Shown here piece after piece: positions 1-13,131 of a DNA stretch of 64,000 bases (position 1 is its first letter; each line of letters begins with the position of its first letter). The translations under genes and the position numbers were made by a program. The notes below the pieces were generated by a model that was given only the letters and a program-made list of their open reading frames with translations, had not been told where the DNA came from and did not search any database. Origin of the DNA: Rhynchospora pubera (lineage: Eukaryota > Streptophyta > Magnoliopsida > Poales > Cyperaceae); assembly GCA_028095005.1 (NCBI GenBank), contig CM051460.1, positions 285,984,238 to 286,048,237 on the forward strand. Reading direction: 5' to 3'.

Positions 1-3000
1 CTCAACTGCATGCGCTTAATCATGCGACTTGGATCCCTCATATATCCTGCCACTTGGTTGCTTATGTCCTGCTCTCAATATAGAACTAGAAATTAGTTCT
101 AAAACTACAATGAGTACTAAAAGTTTGAACACACTATTACTAACTATTGGAAAATGAACCAGTCGCCACCCGAAAGAACGATAAACAAAGAAAACAGAAA
201 CATGAGAGCACTTGGCAACCATTCATTTTGACAATCTTCAAACAATAAAATATAAATTTAGTATCCGACGTATAAGTCGTGATCTACCTGATGAACATAT
301 AATTTTAATAAAAATGATGATATTTGATAAATGTTTTAACGTTTATTAGGTAACTTGAAACAGTCCTTGATGTATCATCCAACAATATTCAAATTGCATG
401 AAACTTCATTGTTAAACAATCTACATGTGCAATAATATAGTTACATATATTCTTTTTTGTTTTCAACATTGATATGCTTTATGAAATGACTGACAAGATT
501 GTCAAAATAACGGTTGTGAAGTGATCCCTCCCCTTAGCAAATTACAACATTTTTTGAGACACATCAAGTCAACACTTTTTTTTTTAAATGTTGATTACAA
601 CCAACTGATGGCTGATTATTTTGGCCATCCTGATCTTGTAAATTCTGAACTCTAAATTTTTTAACTGTTCTATGTAAAAGCAGAATGCATTGCATGATAC
701 AGAGGATAAGATCATGGTTCAACTTTGTCATTTACAGTTTCAAAATTAGATTATCAATGCAACAAATGGTTTTGTCACAGTGTGTCACCAACAAGTCATA
801 ATTGAGTTCCTCGAGGAATTATCATTTACACCAAAAAAAAAAAAAAGGAAACAGAAACAATCTTGAGAGAGTCTGAAACATTCAGTTGCTCTTTTTTGAG
901 ACAACTATGAAAATATGCTTCAAGAAATATCAAAAAGGTAGGCTTTTGCTGAGATAAATTATCAAAGCTAACATTACAGAAAACTACCAAAAAAAAAAAC
1001 AACAAAACCTGATTGAAAGCATTCAATTTTCCCTTCAAAACAGCAGCTCCTGTATTAACCAGAGTTTTTCTCTGCCATTTGTCCACCGCATTGTCTCTGA
1101 ATGGTACTATTCTGAACATGATAATTGGAATGTATATCAGCAAACATGATACTAATCTGAACATGAATATGGATTTTTTTTATGAGGAGGGTTCCGGTGC
1201 CCACAATTTGAATGCCCCCAAATGCTCCAAAACTCACTTTTTGGTTACTTTTACAAAATATAAAATTCAAATTTCGAATCCAAACCGTTGATCTTATTCG
1301 ATATAACTAGCGATGCATTTTCATATAAGTTTTATAAATTTTGATGTTTATTGATACTTGATCAAGAGATTGAATATTGAACGAATCTAGTTAAATATGA
1401 TAGATTAATTCTAATCTGTTCATATTTTAGCCTCTTGATAAACATCAAAATTTATAGAACTTATATGAAAATGCATCACTAGTTATATCAAATAAGATCA
1501 ACGGTTTGGATTCAAAATTTGAATTTTATAATTCAAAAAAATAATCGAAAAGTAACTTTTGGGGCATTTGGGGGCATTCAAATTGTGGGCACCGGAACCC
1601 TCCTCTTTTTTTATATATATACTAGTGTCACTGATTTTCAACTTATAAATCTTTCATGAATTTAACACCAATCAATACCAAGGTGAGAGAGGTTTAATTG
1701 TGCAATTTTGAGACTCAATTAGCCCACACTAGTGCAACTAGGCATTAAGATGGAAATTAACCTCCATATAAGTTTACTTGCAATTCAACACAAATAATCC
1801 AATAATCCAATAAAAATACTAAAGAAGCTACCAGAACCAATAGCTTTGCTTCTATAATTTCAGATCTTCTGTTGAGGAAAGCAGACACAGTTGCAAGTGC
1901 GGAGAAGTCCTATACATTACCTTTGGTACATGTGATGTAATTTTAACCAATCATCGTCACACTCTTCATCCAATCCATTAGAAATTACATCTTGATTATC
2001 AGGTTTTCTATTATCTCCTTCACAAAATAAAAGAAAATATATTTTTTAAAAAAAGCAAGGATACCGAAAATACGCTACACTATTCATAAGACTAAAAGTT
2101 TTGTTTTAACACTATTCATAACAAGGAAAGTTCCACTATCATTTTACTCACCAATGGAAAAGATAACTAACAGTTTTGTTTTAACTACTTATTTCATCAT
2201 ATTCATAAAAGCAATAAGCCAATAACAATACTATATTGGCATTAAAAAGATATTTTAAAATGGACATGAAAAAAAAAGAAACAACTATTGCAGCTAATAG
2301 ATAAACCAATTAAAGAGGGAATGTCAAACTGTCCATAACAAAATGTTGTGCATCAAATAAACCAGACACTATCCATAAGACTGTCTCAACTTTACACAAA
2401 TTATCATGATGAAAATCAAGCTTGTCAACAAGCGGTGATATTCTATAAGGGTATGTTTAGATCATGAGTCAGAAAAGCAAGGTTCACAAGGTAACTTGGA
2501 ATTTCGTAGTAGTTGCTAGCTGAAATTTTTGTTGGAATAGAAAAACAGCACTTTTAGCAATCATTCTGCTGAAATGCCGATTTCTGTTTTGGAATAGTCA
2601 CTAACCCAGATTACTACTCACTGTCAATCCAAACATAGCCTATAATATTAATCAGGTATAGAATGCTAGAAAGGGGCATATAATACCTGCACTGGTTTGT
2701 ACAATAGAAGGGTTCTTTTCAAGCAAAGCCTACAGAATAGAAAAGATAATTTAGTACAATATTATGAAATACAGTGACTAAATTTAACTGAACCAGAGTA
2801 TATTGCATTGATCAGTCTCCAAGTCTCATGTAGCATTTCCTTTTCTTATTTGATGCTACTCTGCAAAGAGAGGACTCATTTGCATAAAAAAGCTCCACAT
2901 AGTAGAACATTTGATCCCCATCAACAAGTAAAAAATGATTCTATTTTACATACATGCCTCCAACTTTTTGAGTTTCAAGGACTTGAGAGCAGACTAACAG

Positions 3001-6000
3001 TCAGATAAAATCAAAGAATGATTAAACGATCTAATCTAAATACTTTACTGTTGCATAAGCATAGCATACATACCTCTTGTAGGTCCAACATGGTACTAAG
3101 AATTTCTTGAGATGCTGAGATTAAATCAGCATAAGCTTTATCCACTGCTTCATTGCAGGTGCAAAATTCTGACCTGACTGGATCCTGAGACAGGCTCAAG
3201 TTTAGTCAAATTCAAACGCTCACTGCATTAGATATGATAATTTTATGCCAAACTCAATTACTTAAGAAAAATGTGCAAGAATACTTGGCTTGGACTCCAT
3301 ACTGTGTCATCAAGATCAGATGAAATCAGACTAAGGTGACATTTTGGCCTAAGTATAAATTAAGATTACATTGGGCTCTAAAAATCACGTATACAAATTA
3401 ACATAACAAGAAATCACATCAACCATTTTGTAATGCCAATGAACAAATGATAATGATGATAATTTGATGTTGAACTTTTTAGAAGGCAAGAGCATACCTT
3501 GGGTAATTTATTTGAATTTGAGAAAGCTTTTTGCAGCAAAAACCTGAGCTCCAGAGTTTTGTCCCAAAGAGCCTTAAGTGCAAAGAGGACAAGATTAAAA
3601 AATTTGGATCATTATATAGAAGAAAAATCTATAAACAGGTCGCTAAATAAATCTTCAACAAAATTTCTCTCTCAGTCACTGAAGTCCAGGTTTCACAAAA
3701 CAACCAAGAATCATACTTTTAGAATCGTAAAATGTATCGTGTATCGATGGATTTAGTATCGAACCGTGTATCGTGTATCGTAACGAATCGTTAAAGATAC
3801 GTTAACAATGATATGTTCATCCATTTAGTCATCATTAGGTGGAAGTATTGGTTATCACTGTATAATTTGTCTAATTTATTTGAGTAACATCATCTGTGTA
3901 ATTTATAAAATTATATTGTAAATTACTGTATTATTATTAACATTATTATATCATTTTTACTATATAAAATATAAAAATTGTAGTCATTTTAATCATTATA
4001 TTTGTACTTGTATAATATTATATTATTATTATTTCATATTCATTACTAATTATTATATTGTTTATAAAATATTATACTATATAATATATTAGATTATAAT
4101 TATCATAATTATTATATTGTATTTTATATATTATTAATTTATTATACTATGTAACTTATATAAATTATAATTAGTATAATCATTAATGATTAATAATGTG
4201 GATTATATAATATAATTATAATTATAATATATCTGAAAGTTAATTGGTATAGTTGGAATATAAATATCTATAAGTTAATTAATATAAATATCTCTAGCTG
4301 AAATAAGACAAACAGAGGGGTAAAGCCCACTTGAGCCCATTTCTTATGTCCGATTAATATGGGTCCCACCTGTCAGTTTCTTCTCTTTCCCATCACATTT
4401 CTTCTCCTCTGGGCTCTGGCGCACGAAGAAAAGCGGCGATTGGTTACTACCGTATCGTTCGTATCGCACGATTCGATACGATACGCGACTCGCTCTCCGT
4501 CTCGCTCGCGATTCCGTCGATTCCCATCGCCATCGATACAAAGCTACGGTTCGTCTCGATAGGGGTTTGACTCGTAACGCTACGTACGATTCGCACCGTG
4601 AATCGTACGATACTAAAATGTATGCCAAGAATACTGATTCAAGCATTACTTTGCTATTTTCATTATTACTGAGCTACAAAAATACTTCATGTAAAAATTC
4701 TGACTTGTGACGAAAACTTTGCCATTGGTACAAAAGTACTTCAACACCAACCAAAATTGATAATACTATGGCATTGGATAGCAGATAGGGTGTGTTTGGC
4801 ACGCTAGCGAACAAGGAGATGGGCGCACAAACCAAACATGGAATGAACAAGGGCTTGCTCCTGTATTTTAAGGAACTAGGGAATGATTAAGGGCTTGTTC
4901 GAACTCCCTATTGGTGACTTCATGGCCTCTTCCAAACACACCCTCTAATAATTGCTAAGTACAATATATTGGTGTCAAACTGATTCAACAGTTAATTGAA
5001 GGGCCTCTCTATCACATGAACTAAAAATTTGACAGAATACTTGTAAGTTCATTGCATTCCCAAACCAAAAAAAGGGATTATTGCTTACTATACAGGTTGG
5101 TAATATAGAAGATAGACACTAAATTGGGTACCTTTTGATTTTTTACAGCCTGACCTTTCAGCACATCCTCATCTTTATGGCGTCTCAAGTTTGACAAAAG
5201 ATTTCTGTATTTTGGAAGTTCTCAAAGACATAAATAAATGAATGAAATACAAAAATGACCAACAATGATCCTACTGCTAAATGCTAATCGGGTTGACAGT
5301 ATTTTTTTATAATAATTTGGTGCTTATGATTGGATCTAAGCACCAAGTTCCCGACACTAGAATAAAGTTCAAATATGTAAAGAACACGGGTACCAATATA
5401 AAATGGGTGGTACAATGCAATGAGACTTACTGCTCCTCATTTCGTAGATTCAAATATTCTTTCTCAAGCTGCTCCATTTCAGCATCTTTATTCTGTTCCT
5501 GGTCACTCTCGTCCTCATCCTTGTCCTCATCCTCCTCGTCATCCTCATCTTCCTATGACAGCATACAACAATTTATTCTGCTTGATGTATAAATCTAGAA
5601 TCCAACGGGTTAGAATGTGTGAAATTTTTCCTAAATCAAAGACTGCTTTACCTCACTCCCCTTGCTATCATAATCATCACTTTCACGCTGATCCTCTTCT
5701 AATTCCTAATAATTTGTGAAGCAAGCTATTACTTTCAAGTGGAATCAGCAAAAAGAAATAAGATAAATGGCTAACTGCAATAGAAGCAGACAGGTTTTCA
5801 GATTTTCATTTAGACATCATACTTATATTTTGTTTGCAATCAACTATGTTCTCTATCAACATTATCAAGAGGAGTAGATGCACACAAAGTATAAACAAAA
5901 GTCTACAGGGACAACAATTACATACTAAATTAATTTTTAAGGTTACATATATGCCTATGAAATAAATATTACCAATGTATTTGACGTGTTTCGATTCAAA

Positions 6001-6234
6001 GCATATGACCAACTTCAGACCTTCAATTGCAATTGTTTTGGATGTTTGGACATCTAATCGTAAAAGCTAAACTGAAATTTCAGTGACCAGGTGAAAAATT
6101 TGTGATTAACTAATTACCTCCTCGGAATCGAATCCCATAGAGGCAGTGGCTGCATCCATATCGCTGTCGTCTGAGCCGAATTCCTCTTCGCTTTCGCTGG
6201 GTTCTCGTTTTAACCGCTTCGAAGCTTTTCCCAT
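1..6234 (-). CDS. AATF: AATF/Che-1 (Bfr2-type) ribosome biogenesis protein, 3' end beyond window
   Basis: Ten coding exons join in frame with GT-AG introns: 6118-6234, 5652-5705, 5431-5552, 5132-5204, 3498-3572, 3074-3184, 2687-2729, 1921-2017, 1009-1111 and 1-68 (cut by the window edge), about 287 residues so far. The start is the ATG at 6234 (MGKASKRLKREPSESEEE). Order of the protein: basic N-tip, long Glu/Asp tract (exons 1-3), coiled-coil segment EKEYLNLRNEEQ, AATF-Che1 core with RRHKDEDVLKGQAVKNQKALW and LRFLLQKAF, then DDDWL and VPFRDNAVDKWQRKT, and the beginning of the C-terminal TRAUB domain (SNQVAGYMRDPSRMIKRMQL). Known role: nucleolar factor for small-subunit pre-rRNA processing (yeast Bfr2, human AATF). 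The rest of TRAUB lies left of base 1. The large introns hold several MITEs, listed separately. The match to the family is clear in every exon; the exact ends of the acidic exons are the least certain. Confidence 0.93.
1184..1605. mobile_element. Foldback MITE, GAGGAGGGTTCC family, in an AATF intron
   Basis: A 422-bp element that is almost entirely one inverted repeat with arms of about 190 bp. It starts GAGGAGGGTTCCGGTGCCCA and ends with the reverse complement. It is flanked by a perfect 9-bp duplication TTTTTTTAT (1175-1183 and 1606-1614), which points to a Mutator-like origin, although the duplication is low-complexity. Related copies lie at 30096-30531 and 35032-35459. It lies just upstream (in gene sense) of the exon at 1009-1111. 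Confidence 0.85.
2449..2640. mobile_element. MITE with GGNTATGTTTRGAT ends in an AATF intron
   Basis: A 192-bp element with imperfect terminal inverted repeats (GGGTATGTTTAGAT at the left, ATCCAAACATAGCC at the right), flanked by the direct repeat TATAA (2444-2448 and 2641-2645). It has no coding capacity. It lies in the intron between exons 2687-2729 and 1921-2017. Confidence 0.6.
3712..4628. mobile_element. Non-autonomous TIR element rich in CGTATCG/CGATACG motifs
   Basis: The ends are inverted copies of CATACNTTTTAGNATCGTA (left at about 3712, right at about 4628). Next to each end are clusters of CGTATCG, CGATACG and CGAATCGT words, dense at 4445-4620. The core (3850-4300) is extremely AT-rich with no ORF of substance. 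Subterminal repeat clusters of this type are typical of hAT or CACTA non-autonomous elements. No clean TSD could be fixed, so the class is open. It accounts for much of the 1.5-kb AATF intron 3573-5131. Confidence 0.6.
4787..4944. mobile_element. Short MITE with AGGGTGTGTTTGG ends
   Basis: About 158 bp, starting AGGGTGTGTTTGG and ending CCAAACACACCCT. It is non-coding and sits in the same AATF intron as the preceding element. No convincing target duplication is seen. Confidence 0.55.
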
Positions 6235-6594
6235 GTCAGGACGAGAATTAGGTTAAAGAAGTGAGAAAATTCACTTGGAGTAAAACTACAAGAGCGCTAG
6301 GAAGGGATGGCTTTGTACAACGTGTGTACAAAGGAGAACGAGTTGTATATTGATGAACTGTAGACCTATAGTTTATAGGACAAACAGACTGTCAGTAACA
6401 TTATCGTGAATAAATTAAATTGCAGTACAATTGTGTCAATACATGCTTTCTTCTTTTTCATATCTGTAGTTCAGTACATTCAGACAACCAAATTATCGTA
6501 CCACACACATATGTTTTACTACCCAAATTGCATAAGAGCATAAGAGTGTGATAATCCAACCCAAAGAAAATACTTCTGCGATGGGAATGAAGAT

Positions 6595-6632
<38 letters not shown>

Positions 6633-6960
6633 ACTGTACTTTAAGCTACCTAGGGTTTCTTTGGAGCGATAGATCTGAACGGACAATTGCAGCGTGATCC
6701 TGGAACTGGCAGGAAGTGCGAGTGAAAAGAAAGAAACTTTTGAGTGCCACGATATTCTCGTTCTGAGTCTGAGGTGTCGGAGATTCGGAGAAAATAGAGG
6801 AATCTTTGGAGAGGAGAGGTAGAGAAGAGAGTCGACAATAATAAACTACGGTTTTGGGTTTTGCTAGGGTTTCTCTTCGTTTTCTTTTCTGAGGGTGCGC
6901 CAGAGGGAGACGAAGCGTTTTTCTTTTTTTTTTTTTTTTTTGAGAAGGATTTAACAGCCC
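6235..6960 (-). promoter_or_regulatory. 5' leader of the AATF gene with a probable leader intron
   Basis: Read on the minus strand, 6960 down to about 6651 is a pyrimidine-rich leader with the plant motif AAACCCTAG twice. The second copy sits on a donor (AAACCCTAG|GTAGC at about 6650), so a 5'-UTR intron to near 6240 is likely. The proposed intron contains a (GA)n microsatellite at about 6595-6629. AAACCCTA (telobox-like) elements are typical of plant ribosome-biogenesis gene promoters, which fits the product. Exact transcript ends are inferred. Confidence 0.5.
6595..6629. repeat. (GA)n microsatellite
   Basis: An uninterrupted GA dinucleotide run of about 17 units in the proposed leader intron of the AATF gene. 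GA/CT runs in plant 5' leaders are common and highly length-variable. Confidence 0.9.
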
Positions 6961-6999
6961 AACTCAATCGGGACCGTATGTTTCGATCCAACGGACATC

Positions 7000-7940
7000 G
7001 CTCAAAGCGCTATAGCGCCCTACACAGGATACACGATTTGTTATACACTTATACTATCAAGCGAGTGAAGCTCTCTTCTTCAATTTCTTCAATTCTTAGC
7101 TGATGGAAGTAACTTACCGATCTCTTTCTGAAGCCACCTCAATGAAATTGATTAATATTGAAATTATAGAAAACTATTAAACAAATAACTCTTACAAAAA
7201 AGATTTCTACAAAATTTATAGTTTTTAAAACTACTGATATAATCCTCTGTTGCGCTACACGGGATAGCGGCGGTGCACGGACCGTCGGATCGATGATGAG
7301 TGTCTCGTAATTAATATCAAATCCGTCAAAATTCGCGTGGCCGTGAAACTCTATTTGTCGAGATTATATCCGACAGATTAATAAAAGTTCCTGTGGCATT
7401 GTACTGAGGCAACCGAATTCAATTTTTTTTCCCTCTTTATTCGTGATTCCTAGATAACCTAATTACAAATCTACGACCATAAAAAAAAATTTACAGTTTG
7501 AGGGCAAAATGATTGACAAAACGGATTCACAACAATTTGCATTAATTGAATAAACCCTTATATTAATTTAATCTGACCTCTTCAGGAGTCCTTATGTTGA
7601 AGTGACCTAAATACGTGCCGAGTCACCAAAATAATAAATCCAATGGGAAAAAAACTGATGGCAACAATTTTTGTTCCAAGTTGCAATCTGGTTGCCTTAG
7701 AAAATTAAAGGTTGAATCAACATTATTACTAACACACTGTAGAACACAACCATCCAATTACTAATTATGTACGAGAATCCACATTATTACTAACACATTG
7801 TAGAACACAACCATCCAATTACACCGTACAACAACCAACAACTCATCAGTTTCAACAAAAGCACCACCCAAATTGGAAAAAAAAGGGAAAAAAATCAAAA
7901 CCCTTCCAAACCCAACACTGATTACTAATTAATTGGTTAA
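7000..7940. other. Intergenic spacer between the AATF leader and the cytochrome b5 gene
   Basis: No gene is seen. It holds a 41-bp direct duplication (7721-7761 and 7782-7822, period 61, a few mismatches) about 120-220 bp downstream of the cytochrome b5 stop codon, probably within or just past the 3' UTR. The rest is AT-rich unique sequence. Confidence 0.6.
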
Positions 7941-10339
7941 TTAAGCAGTCTCAGACTTAGTGTAGATCCTAACACCGACAGCTAGGCCAAGGATGACAAG
8001 TGGGACCAGGAACTGTAGGATGTGAATGACAAAGTCGGTGGTCTTATCCTGGTTGTAGTATGGCTGCTTGGGAGGTGTATACTTCACCTTTTTGGGAATT
8101 GTGCTAGTATCTATGTCTCCCACATAGTACTCGTCCATCATTGCCCTTGCTGTCGTACTATGGCCCACATCCTCGAAGTCATCCGTTGCATCTTTTCCTG
8201 CATTTTACAGAACGCTTTTGTCAAATACCACAAAGAATTAATAGCACAGTGATGGATTTCTGGGCACAAAGGGAATTACAAACAATATGGACCAACAGCA
8301 GAGGTTTGTGACTCATAGGTAGATATGTTATATGTGATAAGCTAGCCAGCTGATACAATCTAAATTGGCTGGTTCAATGGGAATCAGTATGGTTGAATAA
8401 ACAATTGCATCTTGACAAACTAGCTGGTCAATATTGAACGGCTGAGTTTTGCAACTTGAGTACACGAGCCCGGTCCTATAATATCACAAAACAACAGAAC
8501 TGCAATTGAATTTACATGGGCCCTGAAAATCAATTCGTCTTGTTCAACTTTTGTGTTGCTTTGTAAGTATAGGTTCAGAACTCATATGCTATGAAAGGAA
8601 CAAGTCCAATTCTATATTTAAAATAAAGAAAATTCTGTATCAGTGATACCTGTTGAGGATATCAAGACATCATCTCCACCAGGATGGTCTTCCAAGAACT
8701 TTGTTACATCATACACCTAAGAGAGTTTGAAGATAAAATAATTTTAACTAATGAAAGAAAATGTAACTAAAACTAAAACCAAAATGGTATTTTTTATAAA
8801 CAAAGATCAAATCTCATTGTTATGCTAGGAGAATTTAAATACTTCAAGGCTGCACATCTGCACATGTCAGTGAACAATACAAAAGTTCAGGGAGCCTTTT
8901 TTAAAGTTAATTTGCAAAAAAATGTTTACCCTCAAAAGAGAAGCTTTACAACTCTGTTCACTAGATTTGCCAAAATTAATGTCTAATATATCCACAGAAA
9001 TGCCAATTTATAACCCCCAAAAAATGAAAAAGACTTAATATGTTATACACCGAATTCCCTATTTTGACCACCTCAATTAATGACGGTGTGTTATCATTGC
9101 TTGCGAGAAACCAAATATAAACCTTGGTCTTTTGCAAATTATACCTAAAATTTTACTGCGCTTGTAAGTAAACTCATCTCGCTCATATCTGAACTAAAAG
9201 AGGACTACTAGTCGTAGCTATTTGCAAAGAGAATCCATGTGTTAGCTTCCTGCTACAAAGTTTGATAGTATGGTAAATTAGTCCCGTTTGGCATTTTCTA
9301 TTAGTTCTTGAAGATTAGTTGAACTGGAAAATAAGAAGTATTTTTTCCCAAGGCAGGTTTAGTTATTTCATAGAGCTAACTCTGACTTTTGACAGTTTCA
9401 CATATAATATGGAAACGAATGAATGTCAAGCAAATTAAAAAAAGTGTTGATGTCGTTAAAACTAGAGCAAAATATCAGTGTCTTTCACTTTATATTAGAG
9501 AAAACAGCTGGAGACCAATATGCATATTTTGCTTTCTATTCGAATACGCACTTGGACAGATCATCACAATTTTAGCATCACCAGTGGTGTATCAGTACCT
9601 ATACCTGCTGTATGCTGCATCTCTTCTACCGCTTGTGTATCAGAAAATGTTTTTACTATTTTGAATTGCAGCCATTAGCTTGTATGTTGTTAATAGGTGA
9701 TAGATGTGAACACAAAAAGTTACTGACAGTTGCTTTGTGAATCTGTGGTGTTGCCAGTTCCTGGCACTTAATACAGCAGGGTGTTGATATTTTCAGTTCC
9801 AGGATCAATAATGCTGAAACTTCAATAATTGCAAGCTTTTTGGTTGCCAAAGTTCCAGGAAATTTCTCAAAATCCCACTTTTAATTAAGATGTAAAGAGT
9901 ATTATATTGATAAGCACCAAAAGGCGGACAAGTTAGCAAAGGAAGACTTTTAAAAGGTTATAAATGCATATTCCCGAAAGTTGATTAGCTCGTTTAATAA
10001 AGTTATTAAAATAGTATATTCATGATTGAATTCGACCTGAGCAAGCAACACTTAGTACGAGGAACAGTAATCTAGAGATCAGAACGCAATCTAATCAAAT
10101 CAAGCTATCTGAACAGCAAGTAAAATTTCCTAACAAAGCCCCACAAGTTTCCCAATTCCAATTAATTAAGGGATACTTAAACTCGTGCTAGAAAGCAGAT
10201 CTATCTATTAAGTACTCAGCTAAGAAAAAAAGATTCTAATAGAAGTAAAGGTTGATTATACCTTTCCATTGATGATCAACCAGCAATCCTTGTTGGTATT
10301 GTGCTCCGAGACCTCCGACAAAGTATACACCTTCCCCAT
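7941..10339 (-). CDS. CYB5: Cytochrome b5, tail-anchored
   Basis: Three exons join in frame: 10262-10339, 8650-8716 and 7941-8197, giving 133 aa, the usual length of plant ER cytochrome b5. The protein starts MGKVYTLSEVSEHNTNKDCW. The heme pocket is intact: HPGG with axial His37, and second axial His61 in DVGHSTTAR. Residues 62-102 form the acidic, proline-containing linker (VGDIDTSTIP, KYTPPKQPYYNQDK). Residues about 104-127 (FVIHILQFLVPLVILGLAVG) are one hydrophobic tail followed by a short polar C-terminus, the signature of ER tail-anchoring. Role: electron donor to fatty-acyl desaturases and some P450s, reduced by cytochrome b5 reductase. Splice sites are canonical. The start is the only ATG before the conserved VYTLSEV. 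No defect is seen. Confidence 0.96.
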
Positions 10340-11005
10340 CTCTCTCTCTGTCTCTCGCTTGCTAGCTAGATTCAAATCTTTCCAAAAATACGAACAAAAT
10401 AGAAAGTTCTGGACCGAAATTCAATTATAGAGGTTACAACTTACAAGGGAAGCTAGAAAACAAGGGGCTGAGAGTGTGGTGTTGCTGGCGTAGGTGGGAG
10501 TCAGTGGGTGTAGGTGGGTGGATGTGGGAGTGTGCCCAGAACATTCCCTGTTCTTGTCTAAAAAGCATGATGGTACAATGTAATCACTGTTGTCTAATGT
10601 CAATCTAACGGTCGATATTATCCAGATGAATTATAAATTGGACAGTAGAGATGTTCATAGCATAGCTCTGTTGTTCAATGAAATTGCAGCGGATGAGGAC
10701 TCTGGTTAGTAGGACAGCCCATTCCGGTCATTTCGGACGAAACTGTTTCAACTCGTTGTGGTCCGAAACTGTATATAACCTTGACAGCTCCTGTCAAGTT
10801 TTTCGGAAAAAAAAATAATAACTGTATATAATTCATTTTAGTCGAATTAATAATAAAATTTAAGGAATTTTGTTTCTTCTACAGGGTTGAAAACGGCAAA
10901 AGTTTTCAATGATTTCTGTTTTTCTTAATATGGTTAAAACGGCACAGTAAGAAGTTATGAGGGTTGATTTTATTTGTAAGGACTAAACTACTGAAGCATA
11001 CCTTG
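10340..11005. other. Upstream region of the cytochrome b5 gene
   Basis: Contains a CT-rich leader (about 10340-10370) and, at 10470-10540, a degenerate GTGGGTGTAGG-type purine-rich stretch (plus strand). A short ORF opposite this stretch has no family resemblance. No other gene is seen. Confidence 0.5.
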
Positions 11006-11193
11006 GGCTCTGTTTGGATGGCTTCTTCTCGGAATAAGGAATAAAGAATAACCACTTTTTACCAATAAATTTATTTCTAACCATCCAAACTCTTCACAAA
11101 AATTACACACTTCCCATAAATTTATCCTTTCCTAATAAATTTTTTCCCTTCTTTTTTCTTCCTATCTTATTCTCAACGCATCCAAACGGAGCC
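11006..11193. mobile_element. Tourist-like MITE, copy 1 (GGCTCCGTTTGGATG ends)
   Basis: About 188 bp, left end GGGCTCTGTTTGGATG, right end CATCCAAACGGAGCC, flanked by TTG (11003-11005) and TTA (11194-11196), close to the TWA duplication of PIF/Harbinger elements. The interior shares ACACACTTCCC and the TTCTTCC-rich right half with copies at 18171-18304 and 41955-42103. Confidence 0.7.
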
Positions 11194-12860
11194 TTAGAAA
11201 AAATGGTTCCACCAAAACAACCACAATTGACTGAAATTTTTGGAGTATAGAATTTCGCACGAGTCGTTTCACCTGAAATGAAACGCTAACAAAATCTGGA
11301 ACGGTAGTCGTTCAGTCCAGACGTGAGAGTCGATCTTTTAGATATCAGTTTCAAAATTAATAATAAAAAATAAAATAATTAATTTGGGGTCAGTCAGTCA
11401 GTCTTGGTCTTCTTGGAGTAGGTGATCAATTTTTAAAACTTTATTACGTAAAGGGCCTTTATTTCTTTCACCAACGATTTAGGTTCGCAATTTGCATTGT
11501 ATTTGAAAAACACAAGACATATTAACAAGGTTTTAAAATGCGATTTGTGTAATTTAGCGGTTGTGTAGTGATTTAGCATTTATCGGTGATAAAACAGATA
11601 AAACAGTTGTGCGGTGTAAACAAAAATATAGATAAAACGGCGATAAAACGAAAAAAAACGGAATTTTTTAAAAAGCTTGCATATTAAACACACACTTATT
11701 TTTAAAACTACTAAATAAAAAATATATACTTCAATCTATGATTTGAATAAACTATTTATTAAGTTCGGTACAAATTAAAGATATATAATCACCGATCAGA
11801 TATTGGCGAAACTAAAATGTCAATTTTTTAAAAAAAAAATGACAATGAAATTCCATCAAATTCGATACACAGTAACTCAACTAGCCATGAAAAAAGATAT
11901 CTACACCTTTGGATTTTATTTATTGTCATAGTTGTTCATATGTCCCATCTTATTTAAGCTCACACTTCAGATGTAATATACGTTATTAAAATAAAGATTT
12001 ATTATATTTTATTGTTTTTATGCTGGGCAATTGTTACCGTTAATATGTATGTTGTTTACAATCAATGTGTTCCATATAAAACAGTTTACAAAATTTCTAA
12101 ATTAAAATCACAAGTGGCGATACTCTCTCGTTACTCTATTTGATGAATATCTGTGTTTTTTTTTTTCTTTCCCCCCCCCCCCCCCAATATTGATGAATAT
12201 ATATGTTATCACAGTACTAAAATTCCATAACTGGTGATAAACATCCATTTCAAGATCGACCAACTCTTATTGTAACTGCAACATCACATCAAAAAGAAAT
12301 CAATTTTTGCAGTCTTATACGCAACTTCAATCTTGCAAGCAGTACGAAAACTTACTCAAGATTCTAACTTTAAAAAATGTTGATAACACTTACTGCACCT
12401 ACCACGCAAAAGTAAATGTTGACTAAATTAGTTCTCAAGTCCTCCACTTTTCAGTTTTCATTTTTCCAGTCTTAAAATATAGATTCTAAGATCAGTCTTT
12501 GTTAAAGGGAAAAAAAATTATAATTGCAAACGACCATTTTTAAATCCGAGATGATTTTGATGAACTCGAAGGAATCGTGACAATTATACAATTCCTTTTT
12601 GTGATCGAATAAAATCAAAATTTATGCATGTTATAAAATTCTGTATCGACAAAATTAAATAACACGAACAAATTTTTGGAATACTTTTAAATGCGAAATT
12701 GAGTTGTGTCTTCAAATGTAAAGTTTGTTTCCATGAACAAAATAATATGCCATTTTTATATATTTATTGTTAATTGGGGGATGGACTTAAATTGGCACTG
12801 TTTGTTGCAAGGGGTAACTGTAAAACAGCCTCATAACACTTGCAAAAATGAAATCCCAGT
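11194..12860. other. AT-rich intergenic DNA with a poly-C run
   Basis: No gene is seen. The stretch is mostly low-complexity A/T. At 12171-12185 is a run of 15 C directly after a T-rich run, flanked by near-identical words (TTGATGAATAT at about 12139 and again at about 12190). About 11580-11660 has repeated AAAACGG/AAAACAG words. Confidence 0.5.
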
Positions 12861-12869
12861 TTAGGTTAT

Positions 12870-13131
12870 AGAATATAGTCCGAATTCCACTTGAACATCC
12901 AAATCTGGATCAATACCAGCAAAAACATTGCTGAACAAGGTTCTAGAGCCATGACAAATGTGTCCGAAAAAGAAAAGCAGCGCCAATGTAGCATGTCCAA
13001 AAGTAAACCAACCCCTTGGACTACTGCGAAAAACATCGTCAGATTTCAAAGTAGCTCGATCTAATTCCAAAATCTCACCATTAAGTAGCAGGATCTGAAT
13101 AACTGACTCCATTAAGTTCACCACCATAGAC
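12870..13131 (-). pseudogene. psbB: Diverged plastid psbB (CP47) fragment, copy 1
   Basis: On the minus strand this encodes the near-C-terminal part of photosystem II CP47: GEILELDRATLKSDDVFRSS, then PRGWFTFGHATLALLFFFGH, then AGIDPDLDVQVEFG. Several conserved residues differ and upstream codons are deleted or frameshifted, so it is an old nuclear plastid insertion and not a gene. The plastid-like sequence begins at TCTATGGTGGTGAAC (13131). Before it stands an unrelated stretch (FYFHVFAEFVDATLHGS in the open frame) that is also fused to psbB at 18099-18170. A deletion between repeats of CAGATCCTGCTA distinguishes it from copy 2. Confidence 0.8.

Noticed and set aside
4344..4646. Arg/Ser-rich 100-codon ORF in the AATF intron
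   Set aside because: Lies in the CGTATCG-rich end of a TIR element; composition artefact.
5281..5719. Ser-rich and Pro/His-rich plus-strand ORFs
   Set aside because: Antisense to the acidic AATF exons 2 and 3 on the minus strand.
12171..12185. Poly-C run as a regulatory G-quadruplex or i-motif
   Set aside because: A homopolymer between T-rich sequence in gene-free DNA; slippage is the simplest explanation.
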